A DNA stretch of 14,118 nt from JAAYYM01 sp964483545 (GTDB lineage: Bacteria; Bacillota; Clostridia; Lachnospirales; Lachnospiraceae). This document shows positions 1-7,988 of the stretch, piece by piece. The position numbers and the translations under genes were made by a program. The notes below the pieces were generated by a model. That model saw nothing but the letters and a program-made list of their open reading frames with translations. It had not been told where the DNA came from and did not search any database. The number at the start of each line of letters is the position of its first letter. The stretch's first letter is position 1. Location of the stretch: positions 1 to 14,118 of the forward strand of contig CAZACC010000058.1 of NCBI GenBank assembly GCA_964483545.1, in the 5' to 3' direction.

Positions 1-137
1 CAAAATTTTTTACACTTCTATTACTTCTTTATCGCACATCAGTAAAATCACAGGGGATGAAGCAGCTTATGGCTGGAGGTGGAGTCGCTTTGATTGGTAT
101 GACGCTAGTTCCCCTTCTATCCGGATTGTTCGGTTAA
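1..137 (+). CDS. Maff2-family (VirB2-like) small membrane protein, C-terminal part only
   Basis: The frame ending at the TAA at 135-137 reads SVKSQGMKQLMAGGG then ALIGMTLVPLLSGLFG. This matches, from memory, the conserved C-terminus of the Maff2 family, a roughly 70-residue membrane protein found just upstream of the VirB6-like gene in clostridial ICEs and thought to play a VirB2/TrbC pilin-like role. The segment has one hydrophobic stretch after the MAGGG. The family match starts only at about base 42. The bases before it stay open in this frame (FFTLLLLLYRT) but do not resemble the family, so the 5' part may be altered or rearranged. The next gene starts 37 bases downstream, as expected for this operon. 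Confidence 0.7.
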   Translation, partial: KFFTLLLLLYRTSVKSQGMKQLMAGGGVALIGMTLVPLLSGLFG

Positions 138-160
138 GATACAACTGGAGTTAATCTGAC

Positions 161-167
161 GGAGGTG
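161..167 (+). promoter_or_regulatory. RBS fixing a TTG start
   Basis: GGAGGTG lies 7 bases before the TTG at 175-177. No ATG is present at a usable distance, so this strong Shine-Dalgarno sequence supports initiation at TTG. Confidence 0.7.
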
Positions 168-174
168 AACATTA

Positions 175-1041
175 TTGGAGAGTGTAATTCAGGCAATCAA
201 TGATTGGATTCATGATGGCTTAGTATCTAGCATTATGAACACTCTGACAGGTATGTTCGATTCGGTGAATGATAGGGTTGGTACAATAGCCACGAATGTA
301 GGAATGAGCCCGGCGGATTTTTCGCCGGGGGTATATTCCCTGATCCGTAGTATTTCGGAATCGGTGATTATCCCGATTGCGGGACTTATCCTGACTTTTG
401 TCGCCTGTTATGAGTTGATTCAAATGATTATTGATCATAATAATCTAGCGAATTTTGAAACATGGTTTTTCTTTCGCTGGGTATTTAAAACCTTTGTGGC
501 AGTCATGCTCATCACAAACACGTTTGATATTACGTTAGCGGTATTTGATGTAGCACAGCATGTCATCAATAGTAGTGGAGGAATCATTAGTGGAAGTACG
601 GCAATCAGTGCCGATGCGATAGCAGGCTTACAGGCATCCGTTGAAGTGTTGGGAATTTTTGAACTGTTTGGCCTATGGTTTCAAGCAAACATCATAAAGC
701 TAACCATTTATGCACTGTCGGCATTTATTTTCGTTATTATTTATGGACGTATGATTGAAATATATCTGATGGTTTCTTTGGCACCGATTCCTTTTGCTAC
801 CTTTGGAAACAAAGAACAGAGCCAGATTGGACAAAACTATTTACGTTCTATCTGTGCGCTTGCATTTCAGGGATTTCTTATTATGATATGCGTTGGTATT
901 TATACGGTACTTGTTCAAACAGTGGCATTTACAGATGATATTGTTGGTTCCCTGTGGGGCGTTTTAGGATACACCATCTTATTATGTTTTACATTACTAA
1001 AGACAGGAACATTGGCAAAGAGCATCTTCAGTGCACACTAG
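175..1041 (+). CDS. VirB6/TrbL-like conjugal transfer membrane protein, CD1112 family
   Basis: This is a polytopic inner-membrane protein of the ICE type IV secretion channel, 288 residues, the usual length for the family. It starts at TTG (175), set by the GGAGGTG at 161-167. The N-terminal amphipathic segment begins MESVIQAINDWIHDGL. Hydrophobic segments follow at about residues 60-86, 98-125, 155-170, 173-210, 226-250 and 257-280. Two stretches look highly conserved: GRMIEIYLMVSLAPIPFATF (191-210) and the C-terminal LLKTGTLAKSIFSAH. In the family, VirB6-like proteins form part of the membrane pore with the VirB4 ATPase. The gene sits between the Maff2 tail and the PrgI gene (12 bases downstream) and appears intact. 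Confidence 0.9.
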   Translation: MESVIQAINDWIHDGLVSSIMNTLTGMFDSVNDRVGTIATNVGMSPADFSPGVYSLIRSISESVIIPIAGLILTFVACYELIQMIIDHNNLANFETWFFFRWVFKTFVAVMLITNTFDITLAVFDVAQHVINSSGGIISGSTAISADAIAGLQASVEVLGIFELFGLWFQANIIKLTIYALSAFIFVIIYGRMIEIYLMVSLAPIPFATFGNKEQSQIGQNYLRSICALAFQGFLIMICVGIYTVLVQTVAFTDDIVGSLWGVLGYTILLCFTLLKTGTLAKSIFSAH

Positions 1042-1053
1042 GAAGGGGAAGAA

Positions 1054-1434
1054 ATGGCATCTTATATATCGGTACCAAGGGACTTAACCAGAGTCAAATC
1101 AAAGATTCTGTTTAATCTCACAAAAAGACAACTGATCTGCTTTAGCGTGGCGGCACTCATAGGAGTACCGTCATTTTTCTTACTGAAACGAACCGGAAAC
1201 ACATCACTGGCCGCAATGGGAATGATTGTGATTATGCTTCCGCTGTTCTTCCTTGCCATGTATGAAAGGAATGGACAACCGCTTGAAGTGATTCTACGAC
1301 ATATGATTCAAGCAAGATTTATACGACCTAAAATCAGACCCTATAAAACAGATAACTACTATGCAGCCCTGATGCGTCAGCAACAGATGGAGAAGGAGGT
1401 ATTTGAAATTGTTTTTGATGACAAAACTTTTTAG
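1054..1434 (+). CDS. PrgI family mobile element (conjugation) membrane protein
   Basis: A 126-residue protein that begins MASYISVPRDLTRVKSKILF, the typical PrgI-family start with the SVPRDL motif. It has a two-helix hydrophobic hairpin at about residues 27-45 and 51-70, then a cationic tail. In these ICEs PrgI is an inner-membrane, VirB3-like partner of the VirB4 ATPase and is always encoded directly before it, as here. The ATG has GGAAGGGG seven bases upstream. The 3' end overlaps the start of the VirB4 gene by about 26 bases, indicating translational coupling. No defect is visible. Confidence 0.92.
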   Translation: MASYISVPRDLTRVKSKILFNLTKRQLICFSVAALIGVPSFFLLKRTGNTSLAAMGMIVIMLPLFFLAMYERNGQPLEVILRHMIQARFIRPKIRPYKTDNYYAALMRQQQMEKEVFEIVFDDKTF

Positions 1435-3868
1435 GCTGTTTGGAAAAGGAAGAGATCAGGATGACGAAAACACCATTCGGATTCCAAAGAACCTTTCCAG
1501 ACAGGAAGAAAAACAAATCAAAGAAATCGTTAAAAAAGCAAGAAGAGATGACGGAACACCAAGAACTGCACAGCAGTCTATTCCCTTTGAGAGAATGTTC
1601 CCAGATGGTATCTGTAGAGTAAAGGATAATTTCTACACCAAAACCATTCAGTTTCAGGATATTAATTATCAATTGGCACAGCCGGAAGATAAGACCATGA
1701 TTTTTGAAGAATGGTGCAGCTTCTTAAACTTCTTTGACAGTTCTGTTCGATTTGAACTTACGTTTATGAATCGTGGAACCGATGCTGAAGACTTTGAAAG
1801 AAGTATCCGGATTCCGCATAAGAAAGATGGCTTTGATGATGTGAGAGATGAATACTCCGTCATGTTAAAAAGACAATTGGCGAGAGGCAACAACGGACTC
1901 ACCAAGACAAAGTATTTGACCTTTGGAATTGAAGCAGAGAATATGAAATCTGCAAAACCAAGACTCATTCATCTAGAAACAGATCTTTTAAATAACTTCA
2001 AGCGACTTGGTATTATGGCAGAAACACTGAATGGAAAAGAACGCTTGGGACTCATGCATTCTATGTTTCACATGGGAGATGATGATAAATTCCGTTTTGA
2101 TTGGCGTTATCTTGTGAAAACTGGATTGTCAGCAAAAGATTTCATTGCCCCCAGTTCCTTTGCTTTTCAAAATGCAAAGAGTTTTCGTATGGGTGGGATG
2201 CATGGATCAATGTCTTTTTTGACAATCACAGCATCCGATATCAGTGATCGGATGTTGGCTGATTTTTTAAATATGGAATCGAGCCAGATTGTAACCATGC
2301 ATATCCGTTCCGTGGATCAGAATGAAGCAATTAAGACCGTAAAGCACACGATTACTGAACTAGATCGAAGTAAAATTGAGGAACAGAAGAAAGCGGTACG
2401 TGCTGGATATGATATGGATATCATCCCTTCAGATCTTGCAACTTTTGGTAAGGATGCGAAAGCACTTCTTCGAGAACTGCAAAGTCAGAATGAGCGTATG
2501 TTCCTTTTAACATTTCTAATCATGAACACCGCTAAAACAGAGCAGGAGCTTGAAAACAATGTCTTTCAGGCAAGAAGCATTGCTCAAAAGCATAACTGTA
2601 ATCTGGTGCGTCTTGATTTTGAACAGGAGCAGGGGTTGATGAGTTCATTACCACTTGCCCAGAACCTGATTGAAATTGAGAGGGGATTAACCACTTCAAG
2701 TACCGCAATCTTCATTCCTTTTACCACACAGGAGTTGTTCCAAGGCAGCAAAGAGGCTTTGTACTGTGGTCTAAATGCTCTTTCCAACAACATGATTATG
2801 GTAGACAGAAAGCAGTTAAAAAATCCAAATGGTTTAATCCTAGGTACGCCTGGTTCCGGAAAGAGTTTTGCAGCAAAGCGTGAGATGGTCAATGTATTTC
2901 TTACAACTTATGATGACATTATCGTTTGTGATCCGGAAGCAGAGTATGCATCACTTGTACGAAGATTAGACGGTCAAGTAATTCGTATCAGTGCATCTAG
3001 TACGCAGTATATCAACCCTATGGATATCAACAGTAATTACTCGGAGGATGATAACCCGATTGCTCTAAAGGCAGATTTCATTCTTTCTTTGTGTGAACTG
3101 ATTGTGGGTGGAAAGGAAGGATTGTTACCAGTTGAAAAGACCGTTATTGACCGCTGTGTTCACAAGATTTATCAAAAGTTTTTTGAAGATCCGAAACCGG
3201 AGAATATGCCTGTTCTTGGAGATTTATACAATGCATTGTGGGAACAGGAAGAGTCAGAAGCAAGGCATATAGCAACTGCACTGGAAATCTATATCACTGG
3301 TTCACTCAATGTTTTCAATCATCAGACCAATGTGGATATTCATAATCGTCTGGTGTGCTATGACATTAAGGAGTTAGGAAAGCAGCTTAAGAAAATCGGA
3401 ATGCTGGTGGTACAGGACCAGGTATGGGGAAGAGTCACTGCAAATCGTTCCATGGGGAGATGCACACGCTATTATATGGACGAATTTCATCTGCTTTTGA
3501 AAGAAGAGCAGACGGCGGCCTATAGTGTAGAGATTTACAAGCGTTTTCGTAAATGGGGAGGCATTCCTACTGCCATTACGCAGAACGTGAAAGACTTGCT
3601 GGCTTCTAGAGAAGTAGAGAACATTTTTGAGAACAGTGATTATATCTATATGCTGAACCAAGCCGCAGGGGACAGGCAAATCTTAGCAAGACAGCTTAAT
3701 ATCAGTCCTCATCAGCTTTCCTATGTAACTCATTCCGGTGAGGGAGAGGGGTTACTGTTTTATGGAAATGTGATTCTGCCATTTGTGGATCGATTCCCAA
3801 ATGATTTGGAACTGTATCGTATTATGACCACAAAACTAAATGAAGTTGTAGCTAAGGATGGAGAGTAG
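1409..3868 (+). CDS. VirB4-like conjugal transfer ATPase, CD1110 family
   Basis: An 819-residue ATPase that would energise assembly and transport in the conjugation channel. The N-terminal half carries the family block DGICRV, then YTKTIQFQDINYQL and APSSFAF. The C-terminal half is a RecA/FtsK-like NTPase with Walker A GTPGSGKS (479-486) and Walker B YYMDEFHLLL (D691, E692). The tail motifs ITQNVKDLL, ENIFENSDYIYMLNQAAGD and THSGEGEGLLFYG are typical of the family. Three in-frame starts are possible: TTG 1403, TTG 1409 and ATG 1418. I chose 1409 because the AGGAGG at 1394-1399 is 9 bases away; it is only 3 from 1403 and 18 from 1418. The gene overlaps the PrgI gene and is followed with no gap by the CD1108-type gene. 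It is full length and apparently intact. Confidence 0.95.
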   Translation: MFLMTKLFRLFGKGRDQDDENTIRIPKNLSRQEEKQIKEIVKKARRDDGTPRTAQQSIPFERMFPDGICRVKDNFYTKTIQFQDINYQLAQPEDKTMIFEEWCSFLNFFDSSVRFELTFMNRGTDAEDFERSIRIPHKKDGFDDVRDEYSVMLKRQLARGNNGLTKTKYLTFGIEAENMKSAKPRLIHLETDLLNNFKRLGIMAETLNGKERLGLMHSMFHMGDDDKFRFDWRYLVKTGLSAKDFIAPSSFAFQNAKSFRMGGMHGSMSFLTITASDISDRMLADFLNMESSQIVTMHIRSVDQNEAIKTVKHTITELDRSKIEEQKKAVRAGYDMDIIPSDLATFGKDAKALLRELQSQNERMFLLTFLIMNTAKTEQELENNVFQARSIAQKHNCNLVRLDFEQEQGLMSSLPLAQNLIEIERGLTTSSTAIFIPFTTQELFQGSKEALYCGLNALSNNMIMVDRKQLKNPNGLILGTPGSGKSFAAKREMVNVFLTTYDDIIVCDPEAEYASLVRRLDGQVIRISASSTQYINPMDINSNYSEDDNPIALKADFILSLCELIVGGKEGLLPVEKTVIDRCVHKIYQKFFEDPKPENMPVLGDLYNALWEQEESEARHIATALEIYITGSLNVFNHQTNVDIHNRLVCYDIKELGKQLKKIGMLVVQDQVWGRVTANRSMGRCTRYYMDEFHLLLKEEQTAAYSVEIYKRFRKWGGIPTAITQNVKDLLASREVENIFENSDYIYMLNQAAGDRQILARQLNISPHQLSYVTHSGEGEGLLFYGNVILPFVDRFPNDLELYRIMTTKLNEVVAKDGE

Positions 3869-3869
3869 A

Positions 3870-5084
3870 ATGCAATCACATGAGGAGAAACCAAGAAATA
3901 AAAAGATACAGGACATTCCGAAGCCAGGTGCGAGGCTTCGGAAGAAGTCCTCCGCTATCGACCATATGGGAAAGAAGTTGCGACATAGTAAAGCGGACAC
4001 GAAGGAAACCGTGGAAGAGGCGAAAAGAAAAGCACAAATCAAAAGGAAGTCCAGAAAAGAAATTCATGCAACTGCAGCCTTATCTAGAAAATTTCATCAA
4101 GAGGTCAGTAAACACAATGAGGATGGCAATGCTGGAGTAGATGCGGTCAATGAAAGTGCACAGACAATCGAGCAGTCTGTAGTTGGTATTTACGCAAAAA
4201 AAATGCGTCGACATACCAAGCAGACAAGAAAGCAACGCAAAAGTGAAGAAGCAACAACTGCCAAGCAAAAGCAGAAAGATAGGATGAAGAAACAGGTCAG
4301 CAAACAGGCAAAAGAAGTGGCAGAGGAAACGGTTAAAACAACGGAACGATTGAAAAAAAGTTTAAAAGAAATCGCAAAAGGATTGGTTCAGGTTGTGAAA
4401 AAGGTTGGGGTTTTTGTTGTTGCTCATGCAAAGGTATTTCTGATAATTGGAATCCTTGCTGTGATTGTCGTTGCATTTGGACTGTTATTACAGTCCTGCG
4501 GTGTGATGTTTGCAGGAACAACCAATATCATTGTTTCCACTTCCTATACGGCGCAGGATAAAGATATTATTGAGACTGACAATGGCTATAAGGTGCTTGA
4601 ACAGGGGTTGTCAAAGCGTATAGAAAATATAGAATCAGAATATCCTGGCTATGATGAGTATCGTTATCACCTTGCAGAAATCAATCACAATCCATTTGAA
4701 TTGGCAGCGATTTTGACAGTATTGTTGGAAGATTATACAAGGGCAGAGGCTTCTACAAAACTGCAGCAGATTTTTGACTCACAATATCAGTTCACTACCA
4801 GAAAAATCGTGGAACAAAGAACCAGAGAAACCGGTGGTATGAATGCAGACGGTACACCAGAAACAGAAGAGTATGATTATTATATTCTAGATATCACGCT
4901 GATCAACAGAGGAATGGATGCAGTAGCAAGGAGCATGGGATTTGCCACCGACCAGATGCAACGTTATGAGATATTGGTTGAAACGAAGGGAAATAAGCCA
5001 TATCTGTTTGCAGATGATATTTATGCACATGGAGAAGATCCCCTTGATTATCAAATCCCTGGAGAAGCCCTTACGGATGAATAA
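3870..5084 (+). pseudogene. CD1108-family conjugation protein, truncated before its NlpC/P60 domain
   Basis: This is the N-terminal and central part of the CD1108-type ICE protein. It has a long lysine/arginine-rich cytoplasmic region (about residues 1-185, including HQEVSKHNEDGNAGVDA), one membrane segment (about 189-209), and an extracellular region containing YDEYRYHLAEINHNPFELAA and DYYILDITL. In the full-length family a C40 NlpC/P60 peptidoglycan hydrolase domain follows a linker like PGEALTDE. Here the frame ends right after IPGEALTDE (TAA 5082-5084), so the whole wall-hydrolase domain is missing. I prefer the ATG at 3870, after GGAG with 6 bases between, immediately behind the VirB4 stop. 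An in-frame ATG at 3858 overlaps that gene. The remaining 404-residue protein may still be made and inserted, but it would not cut the cell wall. Calling it a pseudogene rests on the missing domain. Confidence 0.8.
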
Positions 5085-5226
5085 TGGAAGGTTTGAAATT
5101 GACTTTACAGAAGCAACAAAGGAAGAAATGATTGCTGCTAGTGTTAGATCTGCAAATGCTAGTAATGATCTTTTAGAAGAATTGATTTACAAGTGTTTAA
5201 TTAGCTTAAATGATACAACTGAATAG
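5077..5226 (+). CDS. Small hypothetical ORF at the deletion scar
   Basis: A 49-residue frame begins MNNGRFEIDFTEATKEEM and ends at the TAG at 5224-5226. It is acidic and mostly helical-looking (LLEELIYKCLISLND), with no membrane segment or motif that I recognise. Its ATG lies inside the last codons of the truncated CD1108-type gene. A GGAG at 5061-5064 is 12 bases away, which is rather far. It could be a small protein coupled to the upstream gene, or the tail of a gene whose 5' part was deleted when the junction formed. Confidence 0.3.
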   Translation: MNNGRFEIDFTEATKEEMIAASVRSANASNDLLEELIYKCLISLNDTTE

Positions 5227-5268
5227 TTGGATTAAAACTGATATTTATTTAAATGGACGGTTTTACAT

Positions 5269-5312
5269 AGAGCATTTACAACTGCATTTTTGCAGAAGTA
5301 GATGCTCTTTTT
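5269..5312 (+). terminator. Intrinsic terminator-like hairpin
   Basis: AGAGCAT (5269-5275) pairs with ATGCTCT (5302-5308). Inside it CTGCA (5282-5286) pairs with TGCAG (5291-5295) around a TTTT loop. A run of five T ends the structure. It would end transcription from the conjugation operon, or it may be a leader structure for the ORF that starts at 5350. Confidence 0.55.
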
Positions 5313-5349
5313 AATGCAAATTTGGACAAAAAGAAAGAGAGGATTTCAA

Positions 5350-5675
5350 ATGAATTATGAAGAATTCAGAGACAAATTAGCGGGGGATCTTCAGGAGAAT
5401 CTCTATGAAAGAGACCTTGCATATGTATATGAGAAATATGCAGAGGGTCTGATCACAAAGGAAGAGTCCATTCATCAAAGAACACTGGCACAGGAGCAGA
5501 CAGAACAGGAAAGCAAACCGAAGCAATCTTCTGTGATTTCAATGCAGCTTAAAACAAGGATGCGAATGTCTTTTCCAGAGAATTGATAGCACAGTATATC
5601 AGCAAAATCATAGTGTATGGACAGAAAAAGATTCAGATTGGGTGGCTGGATGCAGCTCTCGATCAGGTGCAGTAA
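5350..5675 (+). pseudogene. Large serine recombinase C-terminal remnant, frameshifted
   Basis: From the ATG at 5350 (GAGAGG upstream) the frame reads MNYEEFRDKLAGDLQENL, which looks like the N-terminus of a different family (DUF5688-like opening, weak). It continues as YEKYAEGLITKEE, the coiled-coil signature near the end of large serine recombinases. That frame stops at 5586. The other frame then continues FSRELIAQYISKIIVYGQKK and ends WLDAALDQVQ at the TAA at 5673-5675, which is the typical recombinase C-terminus. Restoring one A in the A-run near 5541 would join the two frames as QLKNKDANVFSREL. The catalytic resolvase domain is absent, so this is a remnant. It may be the tail of the ICE's own integrase or of another element. 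Confidence 0.6.
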
Positions 5676-5713
5676 GAACCTCTCGACAAGTTGTCGATAA
5701 GTGGCGGAAACAC

Positions 5714-5741
5714 AAGTCAATAACTTAAAAGTTATTGACTT
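5714..5741. promoter_or_regulatory. Perfect 13-bp palindrome, probable HigA operator
   Basis: AAGTCAATAACTT (5714-5726) and AAGTTATTGACTT (5729-5741) are perfect inverted repeats separated by AA. The right arm contains the -35 box of the promoter for the toxin-antitoxin pair. A further TAACTT half-site lies at 5747-5752 in the promoter spacer. This layout is what is expected for autorepression by the HTH antitoxin; the binding itself is inferred. Confidence 0.7.
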
Positions 5742-5763
5742 GATAATAACTTTTAAGTATAAT
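5735..5763 (+). promoter_or_regulatory. Sigma-70-type promoter of the higBA pair
   Basis: TTGACT (5735-5740), a 17-base spacer, then TATAAT (5758-5763), lying 22 bases before the toxin start. The -35 box is embedded in the palindrome, so repressor binding would block RNA polymerase. Confidence 0.8.
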
Positions 5764-5785
5764 TAGAATACGAAAGGGAAAGAAT

Positions 5786-6148
5786 TTGAATAAAGTAATT
5801 TTCTATAAGGACAAAAAGGGAAATGAACCTGTATATGAGTATATGCAGTCCCTTAACAAAAAGAAATCAAAAGACAGTCGAATCAAGCTAAATAAAATAG
5901 GTGATTATATTCAGATATTATGCGAATATGGAACAACAGCAGGAGAACCTTATATGAAGCATTTAGAAGGCGATATATGGGAGTTAAGACCATTAAGAGA
6001 TCGTATTCTTTTTGCTGGATATGTAGATGGCAGTTTTGTTCTTTTACATCAGTTTATGAAAAAGACACAGAAGACACCAAGACGTGAAATTGAACAGGCA
6101 AAATTGGAATTACAGGATTTTAAAGAAAGAGGTGATCAGAATGAATAG
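5786..6148 (+). CDS. higB: RelE/ParE-superfamily toxin, HigB/Gp49-like
   Basis: A 120-residue protein of the phage-derived Gp49-like/HigB family, which in studied members are ribosome-dependent mRNA interferases. Visible family features are the start VIFYKDKKGNEPVYEYM, the central DIWELRPLRDRILFAGYVDG with its conserved arginines, and the C-terminal FVLLHQFMKKTQKTP followed by REIEQA. Translation starts at TTG (5786), with AAGGGA about 8 bases upstream; no alternative ATG is near. It overlaps the antitoxin gene by 8 bases. The toxin-first order is characteristic of higBA. The pair is likely autoregulated through the palindrome at 5714-5741. The gene appears intact. Confidence 0.9.
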   Translation: MNKVIFYKDKKGNEPVYEYMQSLNKKKSKDSRIKLNKIGDYIQILCEYGTTAGEPYMKHLEGDIWELRPLRDRILFAGYVDGSFVLLHQFMKKTQKTPRREIEQAKLELQDFKERGDQNE

Positions 6149-6422
6149 TGCAAAGGGTCATGAATGGGGACAGGTCAGAAATGAGTTGTTTTCCACAGAA
6201 GAAATTGCAGAAAGCAATTTGAGAGTGGCACTTGTTGGAGAGATTATTAAGGCAAGAGAAGAAATGGGAATCAGTCAGAAAAAGCTGGAAGAATTAAGCG
6301 GAGTAAAACAACCTGTGATTGCCAGAATGGAAAAAGGACAGACAAGTCCGCAGTTAGACACCATATTGAAGATATTAGCACCATTGGGAAAGACTTTATA
6401 TATTGGAGATTTGAAAAAATAG
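6141..6422 (+). CDS. higA: HTH (XRE-family) antitoxin, HigA-like
   Basis: A 93-residue antitoxin with a Cro/C1-type helix-turn-helix at about residues 33-88 (ISQKKLEELSGVKQPVIARM, then EKGQTSPQLDTILKILAPLG). The N-terminal third would contact the toxin. I place the start at the ATG at 6141, because AGAGGTGAT lies just upstream and the gene then overlaps the toxin stop by 8 bases. An in-frame ATG at 6084 would lie deep in the toxin gene without an RBS. The product should neutralise HigB and repress the shared promoter. Confidence 0.9.
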   Translation: MNSAKGHEWGQVRNELFSTEEIAESNLRVALVGEIIKAREEMGISQKKLEELSGVKQPVIARMEKGQTSPQLDTILKILAPLGKTLYIGDLKK

Positions 6423-6508
6423 TCAGAATTAAATTACGTGAATTACTCTTGCACAGCAGACAATAATACACAAAAATGGATTTAGTGCCATGAATTCGGA
6501 ATTAACAC

Positions 6509-6537
6509 TTGATTAATTACTTGAATAAAACTATAAT
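6509..6537 (+). promoter_or_regulatory. Sigma-70-type promoter for the first AAA ATPase gene
   Basis: TTGATT (6509-6514), 17 bases, TATAAT (6532-6537). The start codon lies about 50 bases downstream. The sequence AATTCGG occurs on both sides (6493-6499 and, inside the palindrome CCGAAAATTCGG, 6567-6573), so a regulator site is possible. Confidence 0.65.
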
Positions 6538-6588
6538 GAATACGAGAATGCGAGCATAGTACCGAAAATTCGGAAAGTGGGCGGAAAA

Positions 6589-7842
6589 TTGGAAATAGAA
6601 AGAGCGTATTATATGGAACAAATCCATCTAAGAGAAAATAATGGAATGGTAAAAGTAATTACAGGAGTGAGACGATGTGGAAAATCGTATCTTCTGTTTA
6701 AACTCTTTCGGAATGAATTGATTGAAAGAGGTATAAAAGAAAATCATATTATTAGTATTGCTCTGGATAATATTGAAAATCGAAGTCTTAGAGAACCTGT
6801 TGCACTCTATCATGAGCTGAAACAATCCATTCAAGATGGAGAACAATACTTTATATTACTAGATGAAATCCAATATGTACCAGATTTCTCGGAAGTATTA
6901 AATTCACTTCTGCAGATTGAAAATGTGGATATTTATGTGACTGGAAGTAATTCGAAATTCTTGTCGTCGGATGTTTTAACCGAATTTCGTGGGCGTGGAG
7001 ATGAAGTAAGAATATACCCGTTATCTTTTTTTGAGTATATGTCTGGCACGGAGCTTTCAGAAGAAGATGCTTTTAATGAATACATGACCTATGGAGGGTT
7101 ACCTAGAATATTGTCATTGAAAACCGATGACCAGAAGGCAAAGTATCTGATAGATTTGTTTGAAGAAACATATCTAAAGGACATTATTGAACATAATCAT
7201 ATTTTAAATACAAATGAACTTGAAAATCTGGTCAATATTCTTTCTTCTGCTATTGGCTCTTTGACGAATCCAAGGAAGTTGCAAAATACATTTCATTCTG
7301 TTATGCAAAGTGATCTCACAGATAAAACAATAAAAAAATATGTAGATTACCTGAAAGATGCATTTTTGATTGATGTTGCAATTCGCTATGATATAAAAGG
7401 AAAAAAGTACATCAATACGCCAATGAAAATTTACTTTGTGGATCAGGGATTAAGAAATGCAAGACTAGGCTTTCGACAGATTGAAGAGACACATTTAATG
7501 GAAAATCTGATTTACCTAGAACTGAAACGCAGGGGATATTCAGTGGATGTCGGACTGATTGAAATACGGGAAAAGGATGATGAAGGTAATTTAAGACGTA
7601 AGCAACTTGAAGTGGATTTTATTGCATACAAAGGAAATAACAAGTACTACATTCAATCAGCCTTTGCACTTCCAGATGAAGAAAAGAGAGTTCAGGAAGA
7701 GAGACCACTTATTAGTATTTCAGATTCTTTTAAAAAGATAATAGTGGTAGGAAATCATATTAAACTAAAAAGGGACGATTTTGGTATTACAACTATAGGG
7801 GTTCGACAGTTCCTATTGGATCAAAATAGTTTGGATTTATAG
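6589..7842 (+). CDS. ATP-binding protein, AAA_14/DUF4143 family (first copy)
   Basis: A 417-residue cytoplasmic protein of the AAA/DUF4143 family, common in bacteria and of unclear role. It has Walker A GVRRCGKS (26-33), Walker B YFILLDEIQ (87-95), sensor-like VTGSNSKFLS (117-126), and the family block TEFRGRGDE (131-139). The middle contains YGGLPRIL and SLTNPRKL. The C-terminal DUF4143-type domain has a nuclease-like fold in the family, but here the motif reads EVDF (341-344) then IQS (355-357) where active members have E-x-K, so this domain is probably not a nuclease. I chose TTG 6589 because relatives begin ME/KIERxYY and GGGCGG precedes it; GTG 6577 is an alternative. It has its own promoter. 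The closest relatives occur as isolated genes in clostridial genomes. Confidence 0.85.
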   Translation: MEIERAYYMEQIHLRENNGMVKVITGVRRCGKSYLLFKLFRNELIERGIKENHIISIALDNIENRSLREPVALYHELKQSIQDGEQYFILLDEIQYVPDFSEVLNSLLQIENVDIYVTGSNSKFLSSDVLTEFRGRGDEVRIYPLSFFEYMSGTELSEEDAFNEYMTYGGLPRILSLKTDDQKAKYLIDLFEETYLKDIIEHNHILNTNELENLVNILSSAIGSLTNPRKLQNTFHSVMQSDLTDKTIKKYVDYLKDAFLIDVAIRYDIKGKKYINTPMKIYFVDQGLRNARLGFRQIEETHLMENLIYLELKRRGYSVDVGLIEIREKDDEGNLRRKQLEVDFIAYKGNNKYYIQSAFALPDEEKRVQEERPLISISDSFKKIIVVGNHIKLKRDDFGITTIGVRQFLLDQNSLDL

Positions 7843-7988
7843 AATGTCATCAGATTTACTAGACACTGTCTGGAAAATTTTGTGGATATGCTACATTCTC
7901 AGAGGATGTAGACAAGAATTAAGATTCATAATTGAAGTTGGTAATTGAAACATATCTAAAAATAGGTTGAATAGATGGAGGACAGAAT

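Noticed and set aside
1..40. Possible 3' end of a group II intron inserted in the Maff2 gene
   Set aside because: No domain V or VI hairpin can be folded from the bases present, and the window is too short upstream to judge.
3858..3869. ATG 3858 as start of the CD1108-type gene
   Set aside because: It overlaps the VirB4 stop and has only AAGG directly against it; ATG 3870 has better spacing to GGAG.
6084..6140. N-terminal extension of HigA to ATG 6084
   Set aside because: It has no RBS and a long overlap with the toxin gene; ATG 6141 has AGAGGTGAT and the usual short overlap.
7891..7911. Hairpin CTACAT/ATGTAG as a terminator after the first AAA gene
   Set aside because: The stem is only 6 bp and no T-run follows.
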